The position numbers and the translations under genes were made by a program. The notes beneath the pieces were generated by a model that was given only the letters and a program-made list of their open reading frames with translations, ran no database searches and had not been told where the DNA came from. From assembly GCA_039818985.1 (NCBI GenBank), contig JBCBSU010000001.1, forward strand, positions 1,018,367 to 1,082,366: a stretch of DNA of 64,000 bases, in the 5' to 3' direction. This document shows positions 34,983 through 43,353 of the stretch, piece after piece. Each line of letters begins with the position of its first letter. The first letter of the stretch is position 1. This stretch comes from Pseudomonadota bacterium. Lineage in GTDB: Bacteria; Pseudomonadota; Alphaproteobacteria; Sphingomonadales; Sphingomonadaceae.

Positions 34983-36022
34983 GGATGAATCAGGCCGATA
35001 GCGCCGGTAAAGCCCGGCCCCAGCGCCGTCATCAGCAGCGGCCTGTCCTCTCCCGGCTCAGATTCGAGCAGTTGCTTGAGTATAAAATGCACTGTTGGTG
35101 AGGACATGTTGCCATAATCATTGAGCACTTTCCGTGTCGCGCAAAGACCGGTGTCGAGATGGTCGAAATAGCGCTCCAGCGCTTCGATCACCTTGCGTCC
35201 GCCCGGATGGCAGGCAGGTTGGCGCAGGCCGGTCCGCTCGAGCCCTTCACGGTCCAGAAAATCGTCGATAATGGGTGCAAATTCACGGGTGACGAAGGAC
35301 GGGATATCGCGTGCCAGGATGAGGCCGAGACCTGCCTCGTCAATATCCCAGCCCATCATATCGCGGGTGTCGGGCCAGGTTTTCTGTACCGATGCACCGA
35401 TGCGCGGCCCATATCCATTCGCGCTGATCACCATCGCACTGCCGCCATCGGCGAACAGCGCGGTCGATACTAGCCCCTTTTTGCTGAAATCACCCATGCG
35501 AAAGGCAAGCGAACACAGCTCGACGCAGAGCAGCAATATGATGGTATCGGGGCGGGCACAGGCCAGGTCCCGCGCCACTTGCAACCCCAATATGCCACCG
35601 GCACAGCCATAGCCGAACAGCGGCACCGTCTCGATATCATCGCGAAAGCCATGGTTTTTAAGCATCTGCGTCGGGATCGACGGCGTGGCAATTCCAGTCG
35701 ATGACACACAGACGATGATATCCACCATATCTGCTGTCATCTCGGCTTCGGCCAGCGCATCTGCGGCAAGGCGCGCCATCAGCTTTTCGGCTTCTTCGAG
35801 ATAGATGGCGTTGCGCTCGGGCCAGTGTGCCGGTGCCATATAGGCATCGGCGGGCCGGGCGATGTGCCGCGTTGCGATGCCGGCTCCGGCATAAACCTGT
35901 TCGATCTTTGCCGGCATGCCTCCGGGCATGCGCTGCGACATGCGGCTGACGACCTCATCCTGGGTGATCCGGTGCTCGGGCACCGCAGTGGCAATAGAAT
36001 GAATATGCGCAGCAGCTGACAT
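34979..36022 (-). CDS. Type III polyketide synthase
   Basis: This 347-residue chalcone/stilbene synthase-family enzyme makes polyketide rings by repeated condensation of malonyl-CoA on an acyl starter. The catalytic triad is visible: Cys140 in FGYGCAGGI, His272 in QPACHPGG and Asn305 in NDYGNMSSPT. The N-terminal IHSIATAVPEH and C-terminal TALGPGFTGAIGLI loops are conserved. The following ICMT-like methyltransferase gene overlaps by four bases. An alkylpyrone or alkylresorcinol lipid product is the likely outcome. It is divergent from trxB. Confidence 0.95.
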   Translation of the reverse strand: MSAAAHIHSIATAVPEHRITQDEVVSRMSQRMPGGMPAKIEQVYAGAGIATRHIARPADAYMAPAHWPERNAIYLEEAEKLMARLAADALAEAEMTADMVDIIVCVSSTGIATPSIPTQMLKNHGFRDDIETVPLFGYGCAGGILGLQVARDLACARPDTIILLLCVELCSLAFRMGDFSKKGLVSTALFADGGSAMVISANGYGPRIGASVQKTWPDTRDMMGWDIDEAGLGLILARDIPSFVTREFAPIIDDFLDREGLERTGLRQPACHPGGRKVIEALERYFDHLDTGLCATRKVLNDYGNMSSPTVHFILKQLLESEPGEDRPLLMTALGPGFTGAIGLIHP

Positions 36023-36214
36023 TGGGCGTAGATGCGTTGTGCACTGCAGAAAAACAAGAACCGTTACGCCTATGCACCAATCGGATCGAAGAAATCAGGG
36101 CCTAAAGCGGCACCTTTTCGGTGCAAAGAATATGTTGAAGGGCGCTGTCTTCACCTTGCCGATGCGCATTCCTATCTCTACCGAAACGCCATAGGCAATT
36201 TGACGGAAATAACC

Positions 36215-37177
36215 ATGAGCACAGTCCATACAACTCGCATGCTGATCCTGGGATCGGGCCCGGCTGGCCTTTCTGCTGCCATTTACGGCGCGCGTGCCGG
36301 TCTGGAGCCGATCGTGGTGCAGGGCCTGCAACCTGGCGGCCAGCTGACCATCACCACCGATGTCGAGAACTATCCCGGCTTTCGCGATGTCATTCAGGGG
36401 CCATGGCTGATGCAGGAAATGCAGGCTCAGGCCGAGCATGTCGGCACCCGTATGATGTATGACACCATTGTCGATGTTGATCTGTCGCGGCGCCCGTTCC
36501 GCATGACCGGCGACAGCGGCGATATTTATGAAGGCGAAACGCTGGTGATTGCCACCGGCGCCCAAGCCAAATGGCTGGGCGTCGAGGGCGAAGAGTCGCT
36601 GGGAGGCAAGGGCGTATCGGCCTGTGCCACCTGTGACGGCTTTTTCTATCGCGGCAAGAAAGTCGTGGTTATTGGCGGCGGCAATACCGCTGTCGAGGAA
36701 GCACTGTATCTCACCAATCATAGCGATGATGTCACGTTGATCCATCGCCGTGACAGTCTGCGCGCGGAAAAAATCCTGCAGGACAGACTGTTCGCCAACC
36801 CCAAGATCACGGTGTTGTGGAACAAGACTGTCGAGCGTTTTGTCGGTGGCGGTGACCCCGAAGGGCTGGTCGGCGTTGATCTGAAGGACACAGTCACCGG
36901 CGCGACCTCGCATGAGCCTGCTGATGGTGCCTTTGTCGCCATTGGCCATGCGCCGGCGACGGAACTGTTCAAAGGCCATCTCGAGCTGGATGGTGGCGGC
37001 TATATCCCGGTTGAAGCGGGTACACCGAAAACGATTATCCCTGGTGTGTTTGCCTGTGGCGATGTCATGGATCATGTCTATCGTCAGGCAGTAACAGCGG
37101 CGGGGACCGGCTGTATGGCAGCGCTCGATGCTGAACGCTTCCTTGCCGAACAGGATTTCGCCAAGGCGGCTGCCTGA
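36215..37177 (+). CDS. trxB: Thioredoxin-disulfide reductase
   Basis: TrxB reduces thioredoxin with NADPH and FAD. The 320-residue protein has the FAD loop ILGSGPAGLSAA at 11-22, GGQLTITTDVENYPGF near 41, the redox Cys pair C137-A-T-C140 in SACATCDGFFYRG, and the NADPH loop VVIGGGNTAVEEALYL near 151. The C-terminal segment is GVFACGDVMDHVYRQAVTAAGTG, separated as the FAD-closing GD motif. The frame extends upstream to 36032, but family homology and length place the start at 36215. Confidence 0.96.
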   Translation: MSTVHTTRMLILGSGPAGLSAAIYGARAGLEPIVVQGLQPGGQLTITTDVENYPGFRDVIQGPWLMQEMQAQAEHVGTRMMYDTIVDVDLSRRPFRMTGDSGDIYEGETLVIATGAQAKWLGVEGEESLGGKGVSACATCDGFFYRGKKVVVIGGGNTAVEEALYLTNHSDDVTLIHRRDSLRAEKILQDRLFANPKITVLWNKTVERFVGGGDPEGLVGVDLKDTVTGATSHEPADGAFVAIGHAPATELFKGHLELDGGGYIPVEAGTPKTIIPGVFACGDVMDHVYRQAVTAAGTGCMAALDAERFLAEQDFAKAAA

Positions 37178-37221
37178 ACTTTACCCGGTCCTGGTCGCCA
37201 GGCGTGTGGTGACAGGGTGGA

Positions 37222-38058
37222 TCAGCTGCGATTCAGTCCTGAAAGATAGGCGAGCAATTGCTTATCCAGCCATTGCTGCGCTTCCGCATCAGCGAAGCTG
37301 TGCGAGCCATTGGCCAGTCTTTTGACATGGATGTTGCTCCGGTGATGGCAATCGGCAAAGGCAGGACCGTTCCATGCGGTAAGGAAGTACTGTGCCGTGC
37401 GGTCCTGTTCCGCGAGCAGGATGGTCACCGGCATATCGGCCGCTGCCAGTGATGTACTCAGCTGCCTGGCAAAGGGTGCCGGTGCATCACTGTCACCCGT
37501 GGCGGCACGGCCCAGTCCCTTGGCGAGCTTGCCGAAATTGACACCGCCACTGACCAGCCGCTTGAGCGCCTGCGGGTCTTTCAGTCGCTGCCAATAACGT
37601 GCACGGATAGCTTCGGCGGGTGGCAGATCATTCTCAGCCGCTTCCTCTTCAAATGTCCACGGATTGGCGAGGATCAGTGCGTCGAGCGCGAGCGTTTCAT
37701 GGAACAGGATCAGCGCCGCCGCTGCGTCGCAATTGCCGAATGCAGCTATGCCGGTGAGACCCGGCAGCTGCTCACGAAAACAGGCCAGCGCGGCGGCGAT
37801 ATCGGTCTCGCTTGACAGAAAACCGTGATTATCGCCGCTGCTGTCGCCGATACCACGTCGGTCATAGCGAAACACTGCATGCCCCGCCTGTGTCAGCCGT
37901 GCCGCCAGCATTGCTTGTCCGGCATGGGCACCGCTTCGGATCTCATTACCGCCGCTGATCAGCAGCAGGCCGCTAGCGGTGTCACCGCTGTCGGGCAGGT
38001 CGAGCGTCGCGTAAAGCGTGTCGCCGGCGCAGGGAAATGTAAGCTGGCGGCGCATCAT
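37222..38058 (-). CDS. XrtA-associated alpha/beta hydrolase 1
   Basis: This 278-residue alpha/beta hydrolase is of the kind encoded beside exosortase A (hydrolase 1 of that system). The nucleophile elbow reads AFGNCDAAAALIL, with Cys in place of the usual Ser, as in the family. The oxyanion-side LLLISGGNEIRSGAHAG and HAVFRYDRRGIGDSSGD segments are conserved, and the catalytic His is in LANGSHSFAD. The ATG at 38058 overlaps the stop codon of hydrolase 2. A role in exopolysaccharide or lipid precursor handling is inferred from linkage only. Confidence 0.88.
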   Translation of the reverse strand: MMRRQLTFPCAGDTLYATLDLPDSGDTASGLLLISGGNEIRSGAHAGQAMLAARLTQAGHAVFRYDRRGIGDSSGDNHGFLSSETDIAAALACFREQLPGLTGIAAFGNCDAAAALILFHETLALDALILANPWTFEEEAAENDLPPAEAIRARYWQRLKDPQALKRLVSGGVNFGKLAKGLGRAATGDSDAPAPFARQLSTSLAAADMPVTILLAEQDRTAQYFLTAWNGPAFADCHHRSNIHVKRLANGSHSFADAEAQQWLDKQLLAYLSGLNRS

Positions 38059-38783
38059 TCGGTCATCCATTGTGCAATATCGCCAGCAATCGCGGTGGCA
38101 AGCGACTGGTCGTCTCCGGGTTCTGCGCGCAACCATAAGGGCGGTCCGTCGAGACGTGCATCCGCGGGTTTGGTGTCCTCTGCGAGCCGCACGGTGCGGT
38201 CGGCACCGTCGGCAATATTGTGCCTGTCCATGAGTGCCGCGACCATGGAGGGCCCCAGCGTATAGCCTGCGAGCATCAGGCCATCCTGGCGTCCGCTGCC
38301 TAGCATGTCGCTGAGCGCCGGTGTTGCTTCACCAGCATCGCGCAGCGATGCGATTTCGCTGCGTGCCAGCGTGCGCAACTGCTGCGCCGGGGGTATCGGC
38401 GACAATCGCCAGTGCGGAATATCGGGCAATGCGCCATCGAGCGCAGCCCCGCCGCGGATTGCCGCGCTATGGGTTACCGAACCGCATTGCTCCGCAGCCA
38501 TAGCCAATGCTTTTTGCCAATCGGTGAAGCCGGTATCTGCCAGCAATGTCCTACTGTCCATCGTGCCGGGCAGATCGGGAAGCATAGAGGCGATATGATG
38601 CGTGGTTGCGATATACCGCATCACCGACACCATAAGCCGCCGCATCCGGTTGGCTTCGGCAAAGAGCGGCGGGATCAGGCACAGCATATGCGCTGCTTTG
38701 GTCGGTGCATCCGGGCGGATCACCAGGCATGGTTCGGCCTTGCCGTTATAGTCATAGCGGGTGATTTGCGGATTGGCGGCCAT
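38055..38783 (-). CDS. XrtA-associated alpha/beta hydrolase 2
   Basis: This 242-residue protein of the hydrolase 2 type is normally found with exosortase A. It begins with an open strand region (CLVIRPDAP, CLIPPLFAEANRMRRLM) and contains LPDLPGTMDS and the degenerate elbow MLAGYTLGPSMVAALM, which lacks a Ser or Cys at the nucleophile position. It may therefore be catalytically inactive or act differently. It lies between the acyl carrier protein gene (11 bases) and hydrolase 1 (four-base overlap). Confidence 0.82.
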   Translation of the reverse strand: MAANPQITRYDYNGKAEPCLVIRPDAPTKAAHMLCLIPPLFAEANRMRRLMVSVMRYIATTHHIASMLPDLPGTMDSRTLLADTGFTDWQKALAMAAEQCGSVTHSAAIRGGAALDGALPDIPHWRLSPIPPAQQLRTLARSEIASLRDAGEATPALSDMLGSGRQDGLMLAGYTLGPSMVAALMDRHNIADGADRTVRLAEDTKPADARLDGPPLWLRAEPGDDQSLATAIAGDIAQWMTE

Positions 38784-38794
38784 ATCCGCGCCGG

Positions 38795-39088
38795 TCAGGC
38801 AGCGACTTTCTGAACCGAAAAGTCGAGGAGATTGCCGTAATTCTCGAATACCTCGCCATCGACATCCTCATCCTCGATGACGATGTCGAAGCGATCCTCC
38901 ATCTCGGTCAGCAGCCCGGCAACAGCCATGGAATCGAGCTCGGGTAGCGCACCGAACAGTTCGGTATCGCGGTCGAAGGCATCGACGCGCGCCTGATCCA
39001 GTCCCAATATGTCGCGCAAGATAGTGCGCAGCACCATATCGGTGTCTGCCTCTGGCTGGCTGGAAACAGGCTCGGCAATACTGGCCAT
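38795..39088 (-). CDS. XrtA-associated acyl carrier protein
   Basis: This 97-residue acyl carrier protein has the phosphopantetheine-attachment Ser in LPELDSMAVAGLL. A start region of about 18 residues precedes helix I (VLRTILRDILGLDQ). The C-terminal part is very acidic (IEDEDVDGEVFENYGN). It is distinct from the fatty-acid AcpP at 16905-17141. With the AMP-ligase and decarboxylase across the divergent junction it probably activates and holds a small acyl or amino-acyl group used to modify the XrtA-linked polysaccharide. Confidence 0.85.
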   Translation of the reverse strand: MASIAEPVSSQPEADTDMVLRTILRDILGLDQARVDAFDRDTELFGALPELDSMAVAGLLTEMEDRFDIVIEDEDVDGEVFENYGNLLDFSVQKVAA

Positions 39089-39146
39089 AGGGTACCTCGA
39101 AATTGCGGATCAGCGTGCTTTGCAACGCTGGCTGCGGCTTGCTGCC

Positions 39147-40208
39147 TTAGTCTTTCCGGCGCTTGGCGGCAAGATCGGAAATGGCCTGCTTGCCAGCCCG
39201 CAGGATCAGATCGGGCCATGACAAGGGCGAGTGCGGCCAGTAAAAATCCTGGGCAAAACGCGGTCGCTGCTGCTCCATCCAGTCGGCCTTGTAGCGATCA
39301 TCGCCGGTGCCGAAGTCGATCTGCTGCACCCCGTCAATATCGATGACATGCTGGAACATTGCAGCGCTCAACACCGTGCCAGGTGACGCTTTCTCCGCTG
39401 CCTTGTCATAGGCCAGCTTGTGGATCAGCGCGATGCCATGATCGACGGTCCATAGCTGCGCCGCCACCGGCGCTCCCTCAATAAAGGCGAAGCCCAGCCG
39501 CAGCGCGCCATGTGCCGCTTCATTCTCGGCGAAATGGCGGATAAAGGCCGGGCTACCCTCACCGGGCTTCCAGCTGCGGTTATACACACTCTCATAATCG
39601 GACCAGTTTTCCGGGGTAACCATGGTATCGATACGCACCGATATTTCATGGCTCCTGGCCTTGCGCCGGACTGTGGAGCGCATCCGGCCAGGGCGGCCCT
39701 GCCAATAATCGTCAAAGCTGCGATCGCCGAGCTGGAGATAATGGTTCACATCACAGGGGGCATGGCTGGTGATCCAGCCTTCCTGACGAAAAGCGCGGCG
39801 CAGCAATGTTGCCTCGCTGTTATCGTCGGGGATCTGGTGCAGTGAAATACGGTGCGCCTTGCGCCGGGCGATACGGGCGATGCTGCGCAGCAGCGACATT
39901 CGTGTCACCTCGTCATAATCACCGCCGAAAATCGGCCCGCAGGTGAAGCTGTACCAATTGGCGAGGCCCTGAAGTCGCCAGGGCAGGGCGGTCTGCATCA
40001 GGAACAGCCAGGCAAAACTGGGGTGCTCGGGATCATTGCTGGCAGCACGGAAAATCGCCGGCTGCTGCCGCGGCAGGCAATGCGCATGCAATGCCTCGAA
40101 CCATTCCAGCCGCTGGAACAGGCTCGGCAAGGCGCTGCGCGACAGCTCTTCGCGTGCCTGTTCTTGCACTGCGGCAAAGTTATCGTGATATTCACCAATG
40201 ATCGGCAT
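39147..40208 (-). CDS. GNAT/FemAB-like acyltransferase of the XrtA locus
   Basis: This is a protein of about 353 residues with a CelD/BcsL-type GNAT fold. The N-terminal half has LPSLFQRLEWFEALHAHCLP, and the acetyltransferase half has WQGRPGRMRSTVRRKARS, YNRSWKPGEGSPAFIRHF and GAPVAAQLWTVDHGIALIHK, ending in a QQIDFGTGDDRYKADWM segment. It is separate from the FemAB protein at 50478-51596. The start is unclear: an ATG at 40262 would overlap the divergent ligase start at 40261, so the ATG at 40208 is used. It leads the minus-strand arm with the ACP and hydrolases. Confidence 0.8.
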   Translation of the reverse strand: MPIIGEYHDNFAAVQEQAREELSRSALPSLFQRLEWFEALHAHCLPRQQPAIFRAASNDPEHPSFAWLFLMQTALPWRLQGLANWYSFTCGPIFGGDYDEVTRMSLLRSIARIARRKAHRISLHQIPDDNSEATLLRRAFRQEGWITSHAPCDVNHYLQLGDRSFDDYWQGRPGRMRSTVRRKARSHEISVRIDTMVTPENWSDYESVYNRSWKPGEGSPAFIRHFAENEAAHGALRLGFAFIEGAPVAAQLWTVDHGIALIHKLAYDKAAEKASPGTVLSAAMFQHVIDIDGVQQIDFGTGDDRYKADWMEQQRPRFAQDFYWPHSPLSWPDLILRAGKQAISDLAAKRRKD

Positions 40209-40260
40209 ATCATGCGCATAACCCGCCGACAGATCATCAGAAAGGCTTTTGCGTCGCGGC

Positions 40261-41817
40261 ATGAATATCCCGCTATCAAAACCTCCAAAGTCTAAACCCA
40301 TCGATCATCTGGCCTTTTGTGGCTCCGGAGGGGCTCCGGCGCTGGTCGTTCGTAAAGACACCATTAGCTATGAAGGGTTAAACTTGCGTATCGCCGCGCT
40401 GGCGGGCTGGTTGCGCGGGCAGGGGTTGCAACCGGGCGACCGGGTTGCGACCTGGCTCGGCAAGACGGACATTGCCTGCATCATGCCGCTGGTGGCCGCA
40501 CGCGCCGGGTTGGTGCATGTGCCGGTCAATCCGCTGCTCAAGGCGCCACAGGTCAGGCATATCATGGCCGATAGCGGCGCAACGCTGCTGATCGCCAACC
40601 GCCAGCGCCTGGGCCTGCTTGACGATACCATGCAGGATTTTCAGACCGTCGAAGACAAGGCGCTGACCGCCATTCTGGAAAGCGATACGGAAATCGGTGC
40701 TGACTGGGAGACGGGATCGACACAATCACCCGATGCTCTCGCCGCCATTCTCTATACCAGCGGTTCGACCGGTCGACCCAAAGGGGTAATGCTGAGCCAT
40801 GCAAATCTCTGGCTCGGTGCGGTTTCGGTGGCGCGCTATCTTGGCCTTTGGCCGGAAGATCGCACACTCTGTGTCTTGCCGCTGAGTTTCGATTATGGCC
40901 AGAACCAGCTGCTTTCGACCTGGTATGCCGGGGGCTGTTGCTATCCGCTCGACTATCTGATGCCGCGCGACGTGCTGAAAGCGATGGTGCGGCACCGGAT
41001 CACGACATTGGCGGCAGTGCCGCCTCTTTGGCTGCAACTGGCAGAACTGGACTGGCCTGCAGAGGCGACTGACGCGTTGCGGCGAATGACCAATAGCGGT
41101 GGCGCGCTTACTGAGCCGCTGGTGCGGCGGCTGCGTCAGCTTGCACCACAGGCTGATCTGGTGGCGATGTATGGCCTGACCGAAGCGTTTCGCTCGACCT
41201 GGCTCGATCCGGCACTGATCGACAGTCACCCGACATCGATCGGCCATGCCATTCCCTTTGCCGAGATCATGCTGGTGGGCGATGATGGCACGATCATCGC
41301 CGGTCAGGGAGAGGGCGAGCTGGTGCATGGCGGCCCGCTGGTGGCGCAGGGCTATTGGCAGGATGCGGAACGCACCGCCCGGCGCTTCAGACGAGCACCT
41401 GAAGGCGCGTATTTCTCTGGCATGGCGGTATGGTCGGGCGATACGGTGCGACGCGATGTGCAGGGCCTGCTCTATTTTGTCGGCCGTGATGACGCCATGA
41501 TCAAGACCAGCGGCAATCGCGTATCGCCGCATGAGATCGAGGAAGCGGCGATCGCCACCGGACTGGTGGCCGAAGCGGTGGCCTTTGGCGTTGCCGATGC
41601 AGCGCTGGGACAGGCAATTATCCTGATTGCAAGGGCCAGTGTCACCGATGAAACGGCGATAATCAATGCGATGAAGCCGCTGGTACCCAATTATATGCTG
41701 CCGCAGCGGATCGCGCTCAGCGATACCCTGCCGCGCAATGCCAATGGCAAGATCGACCGGGTGCGGCTAAAGGCGGAGTTTATTGCTGCCGAAACCGACG
41801 GGGAGCCCGCATCATGA
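40261..41817 (+). CDS. XrtA-associated acyl-CoA ligase (AMP-forming)
   Basis: This 518-residue adenylate-forming enzyme has the phosphate-binding motif AAILYTSGSTGRPKGVMLSH near residue 160, the adenine motif YGLTEAFRSTWL, the SGDTVRRD hinge region and the C-terminal catalytic Lys in LPRNANGKIDRVRL. It matches the type of ligase routinely encoded with exosortase A. It probably loads a substrate onto the adjacent acyl carrier protein. It overlaps the decarboxylase gene by four bases. The ATG at 40261 lacks a strong ribosome-binding site; a TTG at 40249 is an alternative. Confidence 0.9.
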   Translation: MNIPLSKPPKSKPIDHLAFCGSGGAPALVVRKDTISYEGLNLRIAALAGWLRGQGLQPGDRVATWLGKTDIACIMPLVAARAGLVHVPVNPLLKAPQVRHIMADSGATLLIANRQRLGLLDDTMQDFQTVEDKALTAILESDTEIGADWETGSTQSPDALAAILYTSGSTGRPKGVMLSHANLWLGAVSVARYLGLWPEDRTLCVLPLSFDYGQNQLLSTWYAGGCCYPLDYLMPRDVLKAMVRHRITTLAAVPPLWLQLAELDWPAEATDALRRMTNSGGALTEPLVRRLRQLAPQADLVAMYGLTEAFRSTWLDPALIDSHPTSIGHAIPFAEIMLVGDDGTIIAGQGEGELVHGGPLVAQGYWQDAERTARRFRRAPEGAYFSGMAVWSGDTVRRDVQGLLYFVGRDDAMIKTSGNRVSPHEIEEAAIATGLVAEAVAFGVADAALGQAIILIARASVTDETAIINAMKPLVPNYMLPQRIALSDTLPRNANGKIDRVRLKAEFIAAETDGEPAS

Positions 41818-43049
41818 CCCGCAAAGCCAAGCCATTCGGCCCGATTCCCGAAGCTTTCGGACAGGATGGTGCTGATATTCATATCGGTGGTCGGACGGTC
41901 GGCGAATGGGTGGCGGAGGCCGGCAGCACGCCGCTATTCCTTTATAGCGGTGATCTATTGCGCCAGCGCATGGCCGGTCTGCGCGCTGCAATGCCCGACA
42001 GGCTGGCGATTCATTATGCGATGAAGGCCAATCCCTTTGCGCCCTTGCTCAAACTGATGACCGAAATCAGCGATGGCATCGACATTGCGTCGGCGGGGGA
42101 GTTGCGGATGGCGCAGGAAGCGGGTGCCATGGCTGATCGGATCAGCTTTGCCGGGCCGGCGAAGCGCGATGCCGATCTGGAAGCGGCGATCAGCGCCGGG
42201 GTGACGCTCAATCTCGAATCCGAAGGCGAGGCCGACCGCGCGCTTGCCATCGCCGATAAGCTGGGCATGAGACCAGGGCTGGCAATACGGGTCAATCCCG
42301 ATTTCGAGCTTAAGGGTTCGGGGATGCGCATGGGCGGCGGCGCCAAGGCCTTTGGTGTCGATCAGACGCGGGTGCCGGACCTGATCCGCCATATCATCGC
42401 CGCCGGGGCAGAGTATCGCGGCCTGCACATCTATGCCGGGTCGCAGGCGCTCGATGCCGATGCCTTGATCGAGGCGCAGGCCAATACGCTGCGACTTGCC
42501 GCTAAGCTGTCCGATGCTACGGGTACAGCGTTGCCGCATTGTAATCTGGGTGGTGGTTTCGGTATTCCCTATTTTCCCAATGATATCGCGCTCGATATTG
42601 AGAAAATAGGTGAAGCTCTGGAAACGCAATTTGCCAGTCTGCCGGACAGTCTGGCCGGGTGCGAATTTGCGATTGAGCTGGGCCGCTATCTGGTTGGCGA
42701 GGCAGGCATTTACGTTACCAGGGTGATCGACCGTAAGGAAAGCCATGGCGCGGTGTTCCTCACCTGTGACGGCGGGCTGCACCATCAGCTCGCCGCCAGC
42801 GGGAACTTCGGCACGGTGGTAAGGCGCAACTATCCGGTGGCCATGGCGGCGCATCGCGACCGGCCGCAGGAAATCGTCTCGGTGGTGGGCTGCCTGTGCA
42901 CCCCGCTCGACCGGCTGGCCGATAATGTGCTTTTGCCGCGCGCCGAGCCGGGAGACCTGGTGGTGATTTTCTGCGCCGGGGCCTATGGTGCCAGCGCCAG
43001 CCCGGTGAATTTTCTCGGCCATGGCGCGGCGGCAGAGCGACTGGTCTGA
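41814..43049 (+). CDS. XrtA-associated PLP-dependent decarboxylase
   Basis: This 411-residue fold-type III decarboxylase resembles diaminopimelate/ornithine decarboxylases. The PLP-binding Lys71 is in IHYAMKANPFAPLL. Other marks are GIDIASAGELRMA, the substrate-side HIYAGSQALD, the phosphate loop NLGGGFGIPYF and the C-terminal Cys in VVGCLCTPLDRLADN. It is coupled by overlap to the AMP-ligase gene. An amino acid-derived amine or acid may be made and passed on to the ACP system. The protein belongs to the decarboxylase set found with exosortase A. Confidence 0.9.
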   Translation: MTRKAKPFGPIPEAFGQDGADIHIGGRTVGEWVAEAGSTPLFLYSGDLLRQRMAGLRAAMPDRLAIHYAMKANPFAPLLKLMTEISDGIDIASAGELRMAQEAGAMADRISFAGPAKRDADLEAAISAGVTLNLESEGEADRALAIADKLGMRPGLAIRVNPDFELKGSGMRMGGGAKAFGVDQTRVPDLIRHIIAAGAEYRGLHIYAGSQALDADALIEAQANTLRLAAKLSDATGTALPHCNLGGGFGIPYFPNDIALDIEKIGEALETQFASLPDSLAGCEFAIELGRYLVGEAGIYVTRVIDRKESHGAVFLTCDGGLHHQLAASGNFGTVVRRNYPVAMAAHRDRPQEIVSVVGCLCTPLDRLADNVLLPRAEPGDLVVIFCAGAYGASASPVNFLGHGAAAERLV

Positions 43050-43353
43050 GCCCCGGGACGGCCGACACCTATCGGCAGGGCGCTTTGGAAATAGCAGTTT
43101 TTACCGGAAATCCGCTATTTCCAGAGCGTAACGATCCTGCATGGGGCTGGCAAATCTGCTAGGTTTACCGTTTGCGTGATGGCCGCCCCGATATGGCACA
43201 GACCATAGTTACCGGGAATCCGTCATACAATCCTAACGCTATGTTCACCCTTTCTGAGCATAGTGGGCATGATCGGCGAGGAGCAGCTTCATGGGGCAAG
43301 GGTCCATGGGGCAATTCTCCGCGCGTGTTGGGGAAATGAGACAGGACGTAAAA
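43050..43353 (+). other. Intergenic gap with a 15-base inverted repeat
   Basis: This gap separates the decarboxylase gene from the export-protein gene. CGCTTTGGAAATAGC at 43081-43095 and GCTATTTCCAGAGCG at 43114-43128 form a near-perfect inverted repeat with one mismatch and an 18-base loop. It has no T-run, so it may be a processing hairpin or a protein-binding site. The remaining sequence should hold the promoter of the export operon, but no consensus, including a sigma-54 type site, was found. Confidence 0.5.

Noticed and set aside
41955-43022. Long minus-strand frame of 355 codons opposite the PLP decarboxylase gene
   Set aside because: It has no domain content and lies entirely within a gene with clear homology and motifs. 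Long antisense frames are expected in GC-rich DNA.
43195-43215. TGGCACAGACC upstream of the export operon, considered as a sigma-54 site because PrsK/PrsR systems use sigma-54
   Set aside because: The GC of the -12 element is absent at the required distance.
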